A stretch of DNA of 64,000 nucleotides. Origin: Roseivivax marinus. GTDB lineage: Bacteria > Pseudomonadota > Alphaproteobacteria > Rhodobacterales > Rhodobacteraceae. The notes under the pieces were generated by a model. That model saw nothing but the letters and a program-made list of their open reading frames with translations, was not told the origin of the DNA and made no database searches. Below are positions 6,765 through 25,192 of this stretch, in pieces; position 1 is the stretch's first letter, and each line of letters opens with the position of its first letter. The position numbers and the translations under genes were made by a program. Where the stretch lies: positions 1-64,000 of the forward strand of contig NZ_FOAI01000004.1 in the NCBI RefSeq assembly GCF_900109705.1, given 5' to 3'.

Positions 6765-7256
6765 ATGAGCAGGACAGGCGAAACCCCGCCCCCAATGGAC
6801 CCCGAGATGCCGCTCTTGGTCACGCTGGAAGTACGCGACCGGTGTCTCTGTCTTCATCTGCAACGCGCGGCGCGACTGGTGGCGCGGCGCTTCGACGAGG
6901 CGTTGAAGCCGCACGGCCTCACCAACGGGCAATTCTCGCTGATGATGGCGCTCAATCGCCCCGGCGCGCCGCGGATCTCGCAGCTGGTGACGGTGCTGGG
7001 CATGGATCGCACCACGCTGACTGCCGCGCTGAAGCCACTTGAACGACGGGGCTGGGTGATCGCGACGCCCGATCCGGACGACCGGCGGGCGCGGCGTCTC
7101 TACCTCGGTGCCGAGGGGCAGGCGGTGCTGAAGGCGGCGGTGCCCACCTGGCGCGCCACCCATGACGCACTCGATGCCGAGATGGCGCACGGGCAGGGGG
7201 CGGAGCTGCGTGCAGGTCTTGCGTCGCTGGCCTTCCGCGAAGACGAAAAAGGCTGA
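6765..7256 (+). CDS. MarR family transcriptional regulator
   Basis: A 163-residue winged-helix protein. I take ATG 6765; the in-frame TTG at 6750 would overlap the palindrome, and a further ATG 10 codons on is possible. The fold reads helix 1 (CLCLHLQRAARLVARRFDEA), then LTNGQFSLMMALNRPG, the HTH ISQLVTVLGMDRTTLTAALKPLERRGWV, and the wing ATPDPDDRRARRLYL. The D-x-D-R-R wing is diagnostic of MarR proteins. It probably acts as a dimeric repressor responding to a small aromatic or an oxidant. The divergent DUF1428-GST operon is the obvious target. Confidence 0.92.
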   Translation: MSRTGETPPPMDPEMPLLVTLEVRDRCLCLHLQRAARLVARRFDEALKPHGLTNGQFSLMMALNRPGAPRISQLVTVLGMDRTTLTAALKPLERRGWVIATPDPDDRRARRLYLGAEGQAVLKAAVPTWRATHDALDAEMAHGQGAELRAGLASLAFREDEKG

Positions 7257-7620
7257 GAGGCGGTGATGCTTGGACAATCGGGAACGCCGTGCTAATCTCT
7301 TACGAAGTCGACGAAAGCGCGTGGAATTTGTCCGCGCGCCTCTTGGCTTTTCCGTCCAGACCGTCTATCCGACCCGTTACGGGCCAGCTGCGCGATTCGT
7401 GCGGCCGTGTCCGTATCGTCCGAGACGGTGGGCTGGCCAAGGGCAAAACCCGACGCCGCTAAGTCCTGCCCGAGACGGGAACAGAACATTCGGTCCGTTG
7501 GGGCGCTTCGTCCCTCCGGAACAGCGATTGTGACGACCCGATCGGACCTTGGGGCCGGGCAATACAGCCCGGCTTAGAAAGAGCCGGAGGGGTCGCCCCT
7601 CCAGAACTTGGAGTGAAACT
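7257..7620 (+). other. rplJ leader region
   Basis: 364 bases without a gene. The last 70 bases fold into two stable stems (listed separately), and the promoter of the rplJL-rpoBC operon must lie in this region. I see no clear -35/-10 pair. Confidence 0.6.
7554..7602 (+). promoter_or_regulatory. Two stem-loops ahead of rplJ (probable L10 leader)
   Basis: Stem 1 is GCCGGG/CCCGGC with loop CAATACAG. Stem 2 is GGAGGGG/CCCCTCC with a TCG loop, ending 18 bases before the rplJ GTG start. In many bacteria the L10-L7/L12 complex binds the rplJ leader and represses translation. The position agrees, but I cannot confirm the kink-turn that L10 recognises. Confidence 0.5.
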
Positions 7621-8139
7621 GTGGATAGAGCCCAGAAAGAGAAAGTGGTCGAGGAACTCGGCCAGATCTTCGAAAGCTCTGGCGTCGTGGTGGTTGCACA
7701 CTACCAAGGCCTCACGGTTGCCGAGATGCAGGACCTGCGTGGCCGCGCCCGAGAGGGCGGTGCGTCGGTGCGTGTCGCCAAGAACAGGCTTGCCAAGATC
7801 GCGCTCGAGGGCAAGGCGTGCGAGAGCATGTCGAAGTACCTCGAGGGCATGACCGTCCTCACCTATTCCGAAGACCCCGTGGCAGCCGCCAAGGTGGTCG
7901 AGGGTTTCGCCAAGGATAACAAGAAGCTTGAGATCCTTGGTGGCGCAATGGGTGGGGAGGCCCTGGACCGGGCCGGTGTCGAGGCCGTGTCGAAGATGCC
8001 GTCGCGCGAAGAGCTTCTCGCTCAGATCGCCGGCATGCTCGGCGCACCCGCCTCCAACATCGCCGGTGCGATCGGCGCGCCTGCTTCCAACATCGCCTCC
8101 ATCCTCTCCACCATCGAGGAAAAGGCCGAGGCGGCCTAA
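7621..8139 (+). CDS. rplJ: 50S ribosomal protein L10
   Basis: A 172-residue L10 starting at GTG 7621 with GGAG seven bases upstream; this gives the canonical [20 protein letters not shown]. The globular RNA-binding domain holds [20 protein letters not shown] and [13 protein letters not shown]. The C-terminal helix, rich in alanine ([20 protein letters not shown]), binds L7/L12 dimers; its length suggests more than two dimers, as in other alphaproteobacteria. It forms the ribosomal stalk with the downstream gene product. An upstream in-frame extension lacks homology and is rejected. Confidence 0.97.
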   Translation: MDRAQKEKVVEELGQIFESSGVVVVAHYQGLTVAEMQDLRGRAREGGASVRVAKNRLAKIALEGKACESMSKYLEGMTVLTYSEDPVAAAKVVEGFAKDNKKLEILGGAMGGEALDRAGVEAVSKMPSREELLAQIAGMLGAPASNIAGAIGAPASNIASILSTIEEKAEAA

Positions 8140-8209
8140 GGCAATCCGTGACGGTCGCGACCTTGTAGTCGCGGCGTTGGATCACATCTAGATATGGAAA
8201 GAAGTCACA

Positions 8210-8593
8210 ATGGCTGATCTTAAAGCACTCGCAGAGCAGATCGTGGGTCTCACCCTGCTCGAGGCACAAGAACTCAAGACCATCCTCAAGGACGAGTACG
8301 GCATCGAGCCCGCAGCTGGCGGCGCCGTCATGATGGCCGGCCCCGCAGGCGGCGACGCCGGTGGCGAGGCTGCCGAAGAGCAGACCGAATTCGACGTCAT
8401 CCTGAAGTCGGCCGGCGCATCCAAGATCAACGTGATCAAGGAAGTCCGCGGCATCACCGGTCTTGGCCTGAAAGAAGCCAAGGAGCTGGTCGAAGCAGGC
8501 GGCAAGCCGGTCAAGGAAGGCGCTTCGAAGGAAGAAGCCGAAGAGATTAAGAAGAAGCTCGAAGACGCAGGCGCGGAAGTCGAGCTCAAGTGA
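8210..8593 (+). CDS. rplL: 50S ribosomal protein L7/L12
   Basis: A 127-residue protein. The N-terminal dimerisation domain ([20 protein letters not shown]) is followed by an alanine/glycine hinge (about residues 38-58) and a C-terminal factor-binding domain with [20 protein letters not shown] and [21 protein letters not shown]7/L12 recruits and activates translational GTPases. AAAGAAG precedes the ATG. It follows rplJ by 70 bases and is separated from rpoB by two hairpins. Confidence 0.98.
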   Translation: MADLKALAEQIVGLTLLEAQELKTILKDEYGIEPAAGGAVMMAGPAGGDAGGEAAEEQTEFDVILKSAGASKINVIKEVRGITGLGLKEAKELVEAGGKPVKEGASKEEAEEIKKKLEDAGAEVELK

Positions 8594-8646
8594 TCTGCGC
8601 CGGATGGGGCCCCGCGTCGGGCCGCGTCCGGAGCGCAACGTGAAGA

Positions 8647-8675
8647 GGCTGGATCCGGGTGTTCCGGGTCCAGCC
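8647..8675 (+). promoter_or_regulatory. Stem-loop 1 in the rplL-rpoB intercistronic region
   Basis: GGCTGGATCCGG and CCGGGTCCAGCC pair over 12 positions with one G-T wobble and a GTGTT loop. There is no T-run. In E. coli this interval contains an attenuator and an RNase III site that lower rpoBC output relative to rplJL; a similar role is inferred here. Confidence 0.5.
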
Positions 8676-8686
8676 GAACCTGTCTC

Positions 8687-8725
8687 AGAGAGGGCCGTTT
8701 CGCGTCATGCGGGCCGACCCTCTCT
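8687..8725 (+). promoter_or_regulatory. Stem-loop 2 in the rplL-rpoB intercistronic region
   Basis: AGAGAGGG and CCCTCTCT are perfect eight-base arms, enclosing a 23-base loop that contains a further GGGCC/GGGCC-type pairing. With stem-loop 1 it could form a processing site or partial terminator. Confidence 0.4.
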
Positions 8726-8866
8726 CAGGCGAGGTTCCCTCGATCGGGAGGCCTTCGGTGGGACGAAGGCCATGAATGGATCGGAACACGCCCTCTCGGA
8801 TGGATGCGCGGCCGGGGCCCGACGGTCTGCGCGTTCAGGTGAGAACACTGAAAGGTGACGACACCC

Positions 8867-13006
<4,140 letters not shown>

Positions 13007-13104
13007 GGGCAGGCGCCTGACCCGCGCCGCTTCCACTCTCCGCCGGTGCGCGCCTTCGCGCACCGGTGCCTCCCCCGCACCCTCTCTCAAGCGATGAGGA
13101 CATC

Positions 13105-17364
<4,260 letters not shown>

Positions 17365-17390
17365 TCGCAGGCTGACCGGCGAGAGACAAG

Positions 17391-17418
17391 AAAGGCCCCG
17401 GGAGACCGGGGCCTTTTT
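17391..17418 (+). terminator. Rho-independent terminator after rpoC
   Basis: AAAGGCCCCGG and CCGGGGCCTTT pair around a GAGA tetraloop and run into TTTTTCTTT, 27 bases after the rpoC stop. Confidence 0.93.
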
Positions 17419-17476
17419 CTTTGCGCTTGGCGGCCGTGACGGGCCTTTCGGGCGGAGCGCCTCGCGGATGTGACGG

Positions 17477-17510
17477 GGTGCCTTCGGTGAGAATATCTTG
17501 CCAAGAAGAT
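17477..17510 (+). repeat. Dispersed repeat, variant 1
   Basis: GGTGCCTTCGGTGAGAATAT then CTTGCCAAGAAGAT. It aligns with the variant 136 bases downstream over TGCCT-CGG-G-GA-TAT and the terminal AGAAGA, but is diverged. Confidence 0.45.
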
Positions 17511-17612
17511 GCCGGGAGCCGGGACGCGGTGGAGCCCGTGCATCCGGCCAGTGCGGGACAGTGCAACTCCGGGGCGGGATCGGCCGCGCCTGCGCCCCGC
17601 GTGGGGCGGGCG

Positions 17613-17648
17613 GATGCCTCCGGCGGGAGTATTTGTAACGAGAAGAAT
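17613..17648 (+). repeat. Dispersed repeat, variant 2
   Basis: GATGCCTCCGGCGGGAGTAT then TTGTAACGAGAAGAA. The last 22 bases (17626-17647) recur exactly, in the opposite orientation, at 54744-54765 just after an RND permease gene. Both sites are downstream of highly expressed or long operons, in gene-free DNA. Confidence 0.6.
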
Positions 17649-17747
17649 TCGGTTCCGCGCGACCCCGGAAAGGGGGGGGCGCATCTGTCCATGCGCAGGG
17701 CGGCGGCGGGTCGGACAGCCGGAGGCGGGGCCGGCCGGGGCGCGCCG

Positions 17748-18149
17748 TCAGTCGCCGCTCAGCCGATCGGCCTTCTTGCGCACCAGCACCGTGCGCAGGT
17801 CGTGCATCGCCATCAGGAGCGCGTCGGTGACCTCTTCGAGCTGCTCGTCCGAGGCCTTGGACTGCGCCCATTGCGCGGTGACGTTGAGGTAGTCCACCGC
17901 GCGGTGGATGTCGTCGATGTCGCGCATCTCCTGAAGGGCGCGGCGGGCCTGCATCCAGCCCTCGATCTCCTGCATGTCCCGATCGCTCAGCGTGCGGCCG
18001 CCATGCGGCTTGATCTCACCGTTGCGGATGTTGAGCACCGCGATCTGGTCCATGTCGATCCGGCGGTGACGGTTCTCGGCATCGACGCGGAAGACCACGG
18101 CGCCGTTCTCGCGGACGCGGAAGTAGTATTCGGGCAGGGCGGTGGACAT
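17748..18149 (-). CDS. Conserved hypothetical protein (133 aa)
   Basis: A soluble 133-residue protein that begins MSTALPEYYFRVRENGAVVF with GGAGAGG seven bases upstream. The first 60 residues look like a small beta-rich unit (RVRENGAVVFRVDAENRHRR, IDMDQIAVLNIRNGEIKPHG). The rest is helical and charged (QEIEGWMQARRALQEMRDID, SDEQLEEVTDALLMAMHDLR). There are no signal peptide, membrane span or cysteines. I do not recognise the family; it seems to accompany the aminotransferase gene, whose stop lies 17 bases upstream in the same direction, so the two are probably co-transcribed. Confidence 0.75.
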   Translation of the reverse strand: MSTALPEYYFRVRENGAVVFRVDAENRHRRIDMDQIAVLNIRNGEIKPHGGRTLSDRDMQEIEGWMQARRALQEMRDIDDIHRAVDYLNVTAQWAQSKASDEQLEEVTDALLMAMHDLRTVLVRKKADRLSGD

Positions 18150-18166
18150 CGTCGTGCCTCTCCGGA

Positions 18167-19426
<1,260 letters not shown>

Positions 19427-19459
19427 TCAAGCGAAGCCATTGCCGCGGGGGAGAACGAC

Positions 19460-19855
19460 ATGCAGGACGAGACCGACTGGTACGGCCCGGAGGCGGCGAC
19501 CTTCGGTGACAGGCTCGCCGCCGCGCGCGACGCGGCCGGGATGGGCGCCGAGGAACTGGCCCGGAGGCTGGGGGTGAAGCTGACCACGCTGGAATCGTGG
19601 GAGGCCGACCGCGCCGAGCCGCGGGCGCATCGCCTGCAACTGATCGCGGGTCTTCTCGACGTGTCCGTGGTCTGGCTCCTGTCGGGAGAGGGAGCGGGCG
19701 TCGATGTGCCTCCCGAGGGTTCCATGGCGCAGGCCGACATGCGCGCCGTGCTGACCGACCTGCGCGCCGTGCAGGCTGAGATGAAGGCCACGGCAGAGCG
19801 GGTCGGACGACTCGAGAAACGGCTGAAGGCGCTGATGCAGGAGACGCAGGGATGA
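19460..19855 (+). CDS. XRE-type helix-turn-helix regulator
   Basis: A 131-residue protein. The HTH_3 domain covers about residues 14-70 (FGDRLAAARDAAGMGAEELA, then RRLGVKLTTLESWEADRAEP), with the recognition helix around VKLTTLESWE, followed by LQLIAGLLDVSVVWLLSGEG, a frequent ending of this domain. The C-terminal third (MRAVLTDLRAVQAEMKATAE) is a predicted coiled coil, probably for dimerisation. It overlaps sdhE by four bases (ATGA), so the regulator and the flavinylation factor are translated as a pair. The target is unknown; the divergent aminotransferase promoter is one candidate. Confidence 0.88.
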   Translation: MQDETDWYGPEAATFGDRLAAARDAAGMGAEELARRLGVKLTTLESWEADRAEPRAHRLQLIAGLLDVSVVWLLSGEGAGVDVPPEGSMAQADMRAVLTDLRAVQAEMKATAERVGRLEKRLKALMQETQG

Positions 19856-20124
19856 CCATTGCCGAGGACGATCGCGCCACGCGTTTGCGGCGGCTTCGGA
19901 TGCGCTCCATGCGCCGCGGCATCAAGGAGATGGACCTGATCCTGATCCGGTTCGCCGACAATCGTCTGAGCGCGATGAGCGATGCCGAACTGGATGGCTA
20001 CGAGGCGCTGCTCGAGGAGAACGACCAGGACCTTTACGCCTGGGTCAGCGGCCAGACCGAGCCACCCGAGCGTCACGCCGCCCTGATCCGGCAGATCTCG
20101 GACGAGTTTCGCCTCGAACGGTGA
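19852..20124 (+). CDS. sdhE: Succinate dehydrogenase assembly factor SdhE (FAD assembly factor)
   Basis: A 90-residue five-helix protein of the SdhE/Sdh5 (YgfY) family. The hallmark RGIKEMDLIL is at about residues 22-31, corresponding to the RGxxE motif needed for covalent FAD attachment to SdhA. The helical EEN-x-DLYAWV segment (ALLEENDQDLYAWVSG) is also typical. It acts in the cytoplasm on the flavoprotein subunit before membrane assembly. The ATG overlaps the stop of the XRE regulator gene. The sdhCDAB operon is not in this window. Confidence 0.93.
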   Translation: MTIAEDDRATRLRRLRMRSMRRGIKEMDLILIRFADNRLSAMSDAELDGYEALLEENDQDLYAWVSGQTEPPERHAALIRQISDEFRLER

Positions 20125-20162
20125 AAAATCGCCCGCAAGGGTGCGCGCTTAATCAGTTATCA

Positions 20163-20182
20163 GGAATTTTGCAGCAATTTCC
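20163..20182. promoter_or_regulatory. Imperfect palindrome upstream of the winged-helix regulator
   Basis: GGAATTTTGCAGCAATTTCC centres on TTGC-A-GCAA with matching GGAA/TTCC ends. It lies 26 bases before the ATG in an AT-rich promoter-like stretch and may be an autoregulatory site. Confidence 0.35.
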
Positions 20183-20207
20183 GGGCATATGACGTTCGGA
20201 GACTGAG

Positions 20208-20705
20208 ATGAGCCTGCACTCTTCTGTCGGTTCGGCGGAGCATTCCAGCTTCATGACGAGCTACCTCGATGCACTGGCGCTGGTGGAGCGTCTGCACCGC
20301 CTGTTGCTCGACGTGATCAAGGACGAGTTCGAGCGTGTCGGCATCCTCGAGATCAACGCCGTGCAGGCGCTTCTGCTGTTCAATATCGGCGACAACGAAG
20401 TCACCGCGGGCGAGCTGAAGACGCGCGGCTACTACCAGGGCTCGAACGTCAGCTACAATCTGAAGAAGCTGGTGGAGGCGGGCTACATGCACCACCAGCG
20501 CTGCGAGATCGACCGCCGCTCGGTGAGGGTGCGCCTGACCCCGCGCGGCCGCGAGATCCGCGAAATCGTCGAGACGTTGTTCCTGCGCCATGCCGAGGGG
20601 CTTGAGGCGAGCGGTGCCATCGACCGCGACGGTTTCGACCGGATCACCCATTCTCTGCGGCGGGTGGAGCGGTTCTGGACCGACCAGATCAGGTATATCT
20701 ACTGA
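20208..20705 (+). CDS. MarR-like winged-helix transcriptional regulator
   Basis: A 165-residue protein. An N-terminal dimerisation helix (YLDALALVERLHRLLLDVIK) is followed by INAVQALLLFNIGDNEVTAG, the HTH ELKTRGYYQGSNVSYNLKKL, and the wing CEIDRRSVRVRLTPRGREIR with the D-R-R-S-V-R-V pattern. The layout matches the alphaproteobacterial LdtR-like branch, which in Liberibacter regulates an L,D-transpeptidase and stress tolerance; that is family knowledge, not shown here. A purine-rich GGAGACTGAG precedes the ATG. It is a single gene with gene-free DNA on both sides. Confidence 0.88.
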   Translation: MSLHSSVGSAEHSSFMTSYLDALALVERLHRLLLDVIKDEFERVGILEINAVQALLLFNIGDNEVTAGELKTRGYYQGSNVSYNLKKLVEAGYMHHQRCEIDRRSVRVRLTPRGREIREIVETLFLRHAEGLEASGAIDRDGFDRITHSLRRVERFWTDQIRYIY

Positions 20706-20940
20706 ACGCGGCCGACTGGGTGCTGCAATCGGCACGCGGGGATGAGGGAGTGACGGTTCCGACTTGTGCCGCCGGATGATCGCAGGGGCCGGCCGATGCG
20801 GGTCTCAGGCGCCGCCCGGACGTCTTCTCGCACCAACAAAACGGCCTGGAAATCGGGCAAGCAGTTCCGACACCTTCAATACAGTCACCGCGAGTGACCC
20901 GGTCCGGCCCTTTTTCGCCGCAGCCGGACGCACGTCCGGA

Positions 20941-21969
20941 TCAGCGGCTGAGCGTCTCGCGGAAGGTCGGCAGAAGGTCTCCATCTGCGGGACTTGCCTC
21001 CCACACGGCCCGGGCGACGACGCGCGCCAGGGCGACGGAGCCGGCGTGGCATAGCGTCGCGAGGTCAGAAACCGGGTCGGACAGCTCCATCGCGCCGCTT
21101 GCCGCGCCGAACACGAGATCCCCGTCGAGCGGGGTGTGTGCCGGAACGATGGCCCGGCCGAGTCCATCCTGCGCGGCGACCGCCAGCCTCTGCGTCTGCG
21201 CCTTGTCGAGCCGCGCGTCCGTGGCGACCACGGCGATGGTCGTGTTGCCCTGCGCGGCCATGGCGCCGGCCTTCCGGCTGGGCGGCAGCGGCTGCAGCCC
21301 GGACGCGGGATCGGGCCCGAGGCCACCGAACTCGGCACCGATCTCGAAGGGTGCCGCCCAGAAGTGCCGGCCCGAGGGCGTCGTCGCGCTGCCCATGGCA
21401 TTCACCGCCACGAGGGCCGCAACCGTGATCCCGGTCTCCGTCACGCAGGAGGCCGACCCGAGGCCGCCCTTGACCTGGCCCGTCAACGCGCCGGCCCCCG
21501 CACCGACCGAGCCGAGCGCAACCTCCGCCCCTGCGCCCTCGAAGGCGCGCCGGCCGAGGGCGGGGTAGGGGCTGTCCGTCCAGTCCTTGGCGCCGCCGTT
21601 CAACAGGTCGAAGAGGATCGCCGCCGGCACGATCGGCACCCGCGCCGGACCCACGGCGAAGCCGCGCCCGGCGGCGCGCAGGCCGGCCATCACGCCTTCC
21701 GCCGCGCCCAGTCCGAAGGCACTTCCGCCCGAGAGCACGAGAGCGTCCACGCCCGGCGCGGTCTTGTCGGCGGCCAGCAGATCGGTCTCGCGCGTGCCGG
21801 GGGCGCCGCCCATCACCGACACGGCGGCCACGAAGGGCGCGTCGGCGGTGACCACCGTGCACCCGGACTTGAGCACCGGATCGTCCGCGTGGCCCACGCG
21901 CAGGCCCGCGACATCGGTCAGGGAGTTGCGCGGTCCTGCTTTGAGGTGCATCGGCGGGGCTCCGGTCAT
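20941..21969 (-). CDS. P1 family peptidase (DmpA/NylC type N-terminal nucleophile hydrolase)
   Basis: A 342-residue protein of the P1 superfamily. It opens [20 protein letters not shown], the family signature, with [20 protein letters not shown] and KGGLGSASC further on. The probable self-cleavage point is between Asn242 and Thr243 in [12 protein letters not shown], which aligns with the Asn266/Thr267 site of nylon oligomer hydrolase NylC; the freed threonine would be the nucleophile. Relatives cleave N-terminal D-amino acids, beta-peptides or cyclic amide oligomers. The natural substrate is unknown. No signal peptide is seen. It is divergent from panB with about 175 bases between. Confidence 0.88.
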   Translation of the reverse strand: MTGAPPMHLKAGPRNSLTDVAGLRVGHADDPVLKSGCTVVTADAPFVAAVSVMGGAPGTRETDLLAADKTAPGVDALVLSGGSAFGLGAAEGVMAGLRAAGRGFAVGPARVPIVPAAILFDLLNGGAKDWTDSPYPALGRRAFEGAGAEVALGSVGAGAGALTGQVKGGLGSASCVTETGITVAALVAVNAMGSATTPSGRHFWAAPFEIGAEFGGLGPDPASGLQPLPPSRKAGAMAAQGNTTIAVVATDARLDKAQTQRLAVAAQDGLGRAIVPAHTPLDGDLVFGAASGAMELSDPVSDLATLCHAGSVALARVVARAVWEASPADGDLLPTFRETLSR

Positions 21970-22144
21970 CAGGGGCAGGGTGGCAGGCTGGTGCCGACAC
22001 CCGGTTTGTCCGAAGGCAAGCCCGACCGTCGCACCGGGTCAACCCCGCGCCGCGTGTGCGGTCATCGCAGCGTCGCCTGTGACAGGCCGCACGAAAGCTG
22101 CTAGGTGCCCGCGCAAAGGATCGGCCCTGCGCCCGGAGGACCCC

Positions 22145-22978
22145 ATGAGCGCCACGCCCCGCCAGACCGCCCCCACCCCCGCGGCCATCCGGGCCGCAAA
22201 GGGCGGGACGCCACTGGTCGCCCTCACGGCCTACACCACCCCCACCGCACGGATGATGGATGGCGTCGTCGACATCGTGCTGGTGGGCGACAGTGTCGGC
22301 ATGGTGCTGCACGGGCTGCCCTCGACGCTGGGCGTCACGATGGAGATGATGATCCTGCACGGGCAGGCGGTGCGCCGGGGCCTCGGCGCCTCGCTGATGG
22401 TGGTGGACATGCCCTTCGGCAGCTACGAGGCCGGCCCCGAGACAGCCTTCGCCAACGCCGCGCGCCTGATGTCCGAGACCGGTTGCGAGGCGGTGAAGCT
22501 CGAGGGCGGGCGCCACATGGCCGACACCATCCGCTTCCTCGTCGCCCGCGGCGTGCCGGTGATGGCGCATGTGGGCCTGACACCGCAATCGGTCCACGCC
22601 CTCGGCGGATACAAGGTGCAGGGGCGCGGCGCGGCGGGCGAGGCGCTGATCGCCGATGCGCAAGCGGTGGCCGAGGCTGGCGCCTTCGCCGTGGTGCTCG
22701 AAAAGGTGCCTGCGGCACTGGCCGACCGTGTGACCTCCGAGGTGCCGATCCCGACCATCGGCATCGGGGCGTCGGCGGGCTGCGACGGGCAGGTGCTGGT
22801 GGTCGACGACATGCTCGGCCTCTTCACCGAGTTCCGTCCCAAGTTCGTCAAGCGCTTCGCCACTCTGGGCGAACGCGCCGAGGCCGCCATCGCTGCCTAC
22901 GCCGGGGAGGTGCGGGCGCGCACCTTCCCCGCCGAGGAACATACCTTCGCCGACACCCCACCGGGAGAGACGACATGA
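22145..22978 (+). CDS. panB: 3-methyl-2-oxobutanoate hydroxymethyltransferase
   Basis: 277 residues from ATG 22145 with GGAGG five bases upstream; the much longer open frame upstream is a shadow. PanB transfers a hydroxymethyl group from methylenetetrahydrofolate to 2-oxoisovalerate, giving ketopantoate. TIM-barrel landmarks are [27 protein letters not shown] (metal-binding Asp), [37 protein letters not shown] and [17 protein letters not shown]. It overlaps panC by four bases (ATGA), so both pantothenate enzymes are made from one message. Confidence 0.97.
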   Translation: MSATPRQTAPTPAAIRAAKGGTPLVALTAYTTPTARMMDGVVDIVLVGDSVGMVLHGLPSTLGVTMEMMILHGQAVRRGLGASLMVVDMPFGSYEAGPETAFANAARLMSETGCEAVKLEGGRHMADTIRFLVARGVPVMAHVGLTPQSVHALGGYKVQGRGAAGEALIADAQAVAEAGAFAVVLEKVPAALADRVTSEVPIPTIGIGASAGCDGQVLVVDDMLGLFTEFRPKFVKRFATLGERAEAAIAAYAGEVRARTFPAEEHTFADTPPGETT

Positions 22979-23820
22979 GTGCCCCCATCGTCCGCAGCCG
23001 CGCCGCCCTCGCAGAACTGGTCGCCGGATGGCGCCGCGCCGGAGAGACGATCGGCGTCGTGCCGACCATGGGCGCGCTTCACGAAGGGCACCTGAGCCTC
23101 GTCGAAGGGGCGAAAGCCGGGGCGGACCGCGTGGTGGTGACGCTTTTCGTCAATCCGCGCCAGTTCAACAGCCGCGAGGACTACGAGAAGTATCCCCGCA
23201 CCGAGGAGGAGGACGCGGCCAAGCTCGCGCCCCACGACGTGGACGCGCTCTATGTGCCGGGCCCCGAGGACGTGTATCCGCCGGGCTTCGCGACCACGGT
23301 GTCGGTGTCCGGCCTGACCGGCGTTCTCTGCGGCGCGCACCGGCCCGGGCATTTCGACGGGGTTGCGACCGTCTGCACGAAGCTTTTCCGCCAGACCGGC
23401 GCGGACCGCGCCTGGTTCGGCGAGAAGGACTTCCAGCAATTGCAGCTGGTGCGGCGGCTGTCGGCCGATCTCGACCTCGGCGTCGAGGTGGTCGGCTGCG
23501 AGACGGTGCGCGAAGCGGACGGCCTCGCGCTGTCCTCGCGCAATGTGCGGCTCGGGGCCGAGGCGCGTCGGGCGGCGCCCGCTCTTCACGCGGCGATGAC
23601 CGAAGCCGTCGCCGCGCTGCGGGACGGCGCCGCGGCCGGGCCGGTGATCGATACGGCGGCGCAGGCGATACGCGCGGCAGGCTACGACGAGGTGGACTAC
23701 CTCGAGTTGCGCGCGGTGGAGGACCTGCGCGCGCTCGACCGCGCGAACGTGCCCGCGCGGCTCTTCGCGGCGGCGTGGATCGACGGGGTGCGGCTGATCG
23801 ACAACCTTCCCGTCACCTGA
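22975..23820 (+). CDS. panC: Pantothenate synthetase
   Basis: 281 residues. PanC condenses pantoate with beta-alanine through an adenylate. Visible motifs are [14 protein letters not shown] (the HIGH-like nucleotide motif), [50 protein letters not shown] and the KMSKS-like LALSSRNV. The length is usual for the family. It is coupled to panB by an ATGA overlap. Its stop is 15 bases from the end of a converging M20 gene, with no room for a classic terminator. Confidence 0.97.
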   Translation: MSAPIVRSRAALAELVAGWRRAGETIGVVPTMGALHEGHLSLVEGAKAGADRVVVTLFVNPRQFNSREDYEKYPRTEEEDAAKLAPHDVDALYVPGPEDVYPPGFATTVSVSGLTGVLCGAHRPGHFDGVATVCTKLFRQTGADRAWFGEKDFQQLQLVRRLSADLDLGVEVVGCETVREADGLALSSRNVRLGAEARRAAPALHAAMTEAVAALRDGAAAGPVIDTAAQAIRAAGYDEVDYLELRAVEDLRALDRANVPARLFAAAWIDGVRLIDNLPVT

Positions 23821-23835
23821 GCGCCGCGCCGGGCG

Positions 23836-25110
23836 TCAGTCCAGCAGCAGCCGCTCCAGCGTGCGCCCCATGACGCGGGTCGCGTCCAGCATGTCGCTGA
23901 CCTCGATGTACTCATCGGGCTGGTGCGCCAGTTCGAGGATTCCGGGCCCGTAGGCGATGCAGTTCTTCAGGCGCCCGATCCGGTCGATATGCTTCTGGTC
24001 GTAGCTGCCGGGTGAGGCCACGAAGGTCGCGTCGCGCCCCAGAGCATCGGTCATCGCGGCGCGCACGGCGGTCACCACGGGGGCGTCCTCGGCGGTCATC
24101 GACGGGATCACGCGGTTGATCTCGCGCACCTCGTAATCGAAGCCCGGGCGGCTTTCCTTCAACCCGTCAAGCAGCTTCACGATCTCGTCCGCGGCGGCGT
24201 CGACGCCTTCCTCGACCAGCACGCGGCGGTCGACCTGAAGCACGCAACGGTCGGGCACGTTGCAGGCGGGCAGCGAGGTGTCGCCCGGCTCGCGGGCCCG
24301 CTCGCCGCCGTGGATGGCGTTGAGGTTCATTGTCGCGGCACGGGCACCGTCGGGGATCACCGGCATCTGCGTGTGGCGCGCGGCCATGGCCGGGAAGAGA
24401 TCGGCCTCGAACGCGTTGAGCACCGCGCCCATGTGGCGCACGGCGCAGTCGCCAAAGAACGGCATCGAGCCGTGCGCGATGCGGCCGTGCGTCTCGATCT
24501 CGGCCCACCAGGCGCCGCGGTGGCCGAGGCAGATCTGATCGGTGCCCAGCGGTTCGGGAATGATGACGTGCTGCACGCGCTCGGGGTCGAACCAGCCCTT
24601 TTCGGCCAGGTAGGCGACGCCGCCGTAGCCGCCCGATTCCTCGTCCGCGGTGCCGCTGATCTCGATCGAACCGGCAAAGTCCGGATGTTCGGCGATGAAG
24701 GCTTCGGCGGCGATGATCGACGCCGCCAGTCCGCCCTTCATGTCGCACGCGCCGCGGCCGTAGACCCGGTCGCCGTCAAGCTCCGCGCCGAACGGATCGC
24801 GGGTCCAGCCCTCGCCCACGGTCACCACGTCGGTGTGAGAGTTGAAGTGCACGCACGGCCCCGGGCGCGGCCCCTCGATCCGGGCGACGATGTTCCAGCG
24901 GGGATATGCGTCGCTATCGCCCTTGGCGCCTTCGGCGCGCACCAGCGTGCAGGTGAAGCCCGACGCGCTCAGGCGCCGCTCCAGCAATTCGCAGATGTCG
25001 CGGTAGTTCTCGCCAGGCGGGTTCCGCGTCGGAATGCGGATCAGGTCCTGCAGAAGGGCCACGAGGTCGTCGCGGCGATCCACGATTCGTGCGAAGAGGG
25101 CATCTGTCAT
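23836..25110 (-). CDS. M20 family metallo-deacylase/peptidase (ArgE/DapE-like)
   Basis: A 424-residue M20 hydrolase with complete metal ligands: His92 in HFNSHTDVV, Asp123 in YGRGACDMKGG, the catalytic pair Glu157/Glu158 in TADEESGG, and a late His in YGPGILELAHQPDEYI. A lid domain (about residues 200-315) carries the dimer-interface histidine in HGRIAHGSMPFFG. The ArgE/DapE subgroup removes acyl groups from N-acyl amino acids; the exact substrate (acetylornithine, succinyl-diaminopimelate or another) cannot be read. No signal peptide is seen, so it is cytoplasmic. No partner gene is close on the same strand. Confidence 0.9.
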   Translation of the reverse strand: MTDALFARIVDRRDDLVALLQDLIRIPTRNPPGENYRDICELLERRLSASGFTCTLVRAEGAKGDSDAYPRWNIVARIEGPRPGPCVHFNSHTDVVTVGEGWTRDPFGAELDGDRVYGRGACDMKGGLAASIIAAEAFIAEHPDFAGSIEISGTADEESGGYGGVAYLAEKGWFDPERVQHVIIPEPLGTDQICLGHRGAWWAEIETHGRIAHGSMPFFGDCAVRHMGAVLNAFEADLFPAMAARHTQMPVIPDGARAATMNLNAIHGGERAREPGDTSLPACNVPDRCVLQVDRRVLVEEGVDAAADEIVKLLDGLKESRPGFDYEVREINRVIPSMTAEDAPVVTAVRAAMTDALGRDATFVASPGSYDQKHIDRIGRLKNCIAYGPGILELAHQPDEYIEVSDMLDATRVMGRTLERLLLD

Positions 25111-25192
25111 GTCGGGCGGGCCTTGGCTGTTGGAGTCGCGCGGACTGTCGCGCGGCCCTGCAGGGGTCGCAAGGCCCGGACCCGCAACGGCG

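Larger units (their letters stand above)
17419..17747. other. Gene-free region with two copies of a dispersed repeat
   Basis: About 330 bases between the rpoC terminator and a converging hypothetical gene. No gene is supported. It holds two variants of a short repeat that also occurs near 54.7 kb; see the repeat entries. Confidence 0.6.
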
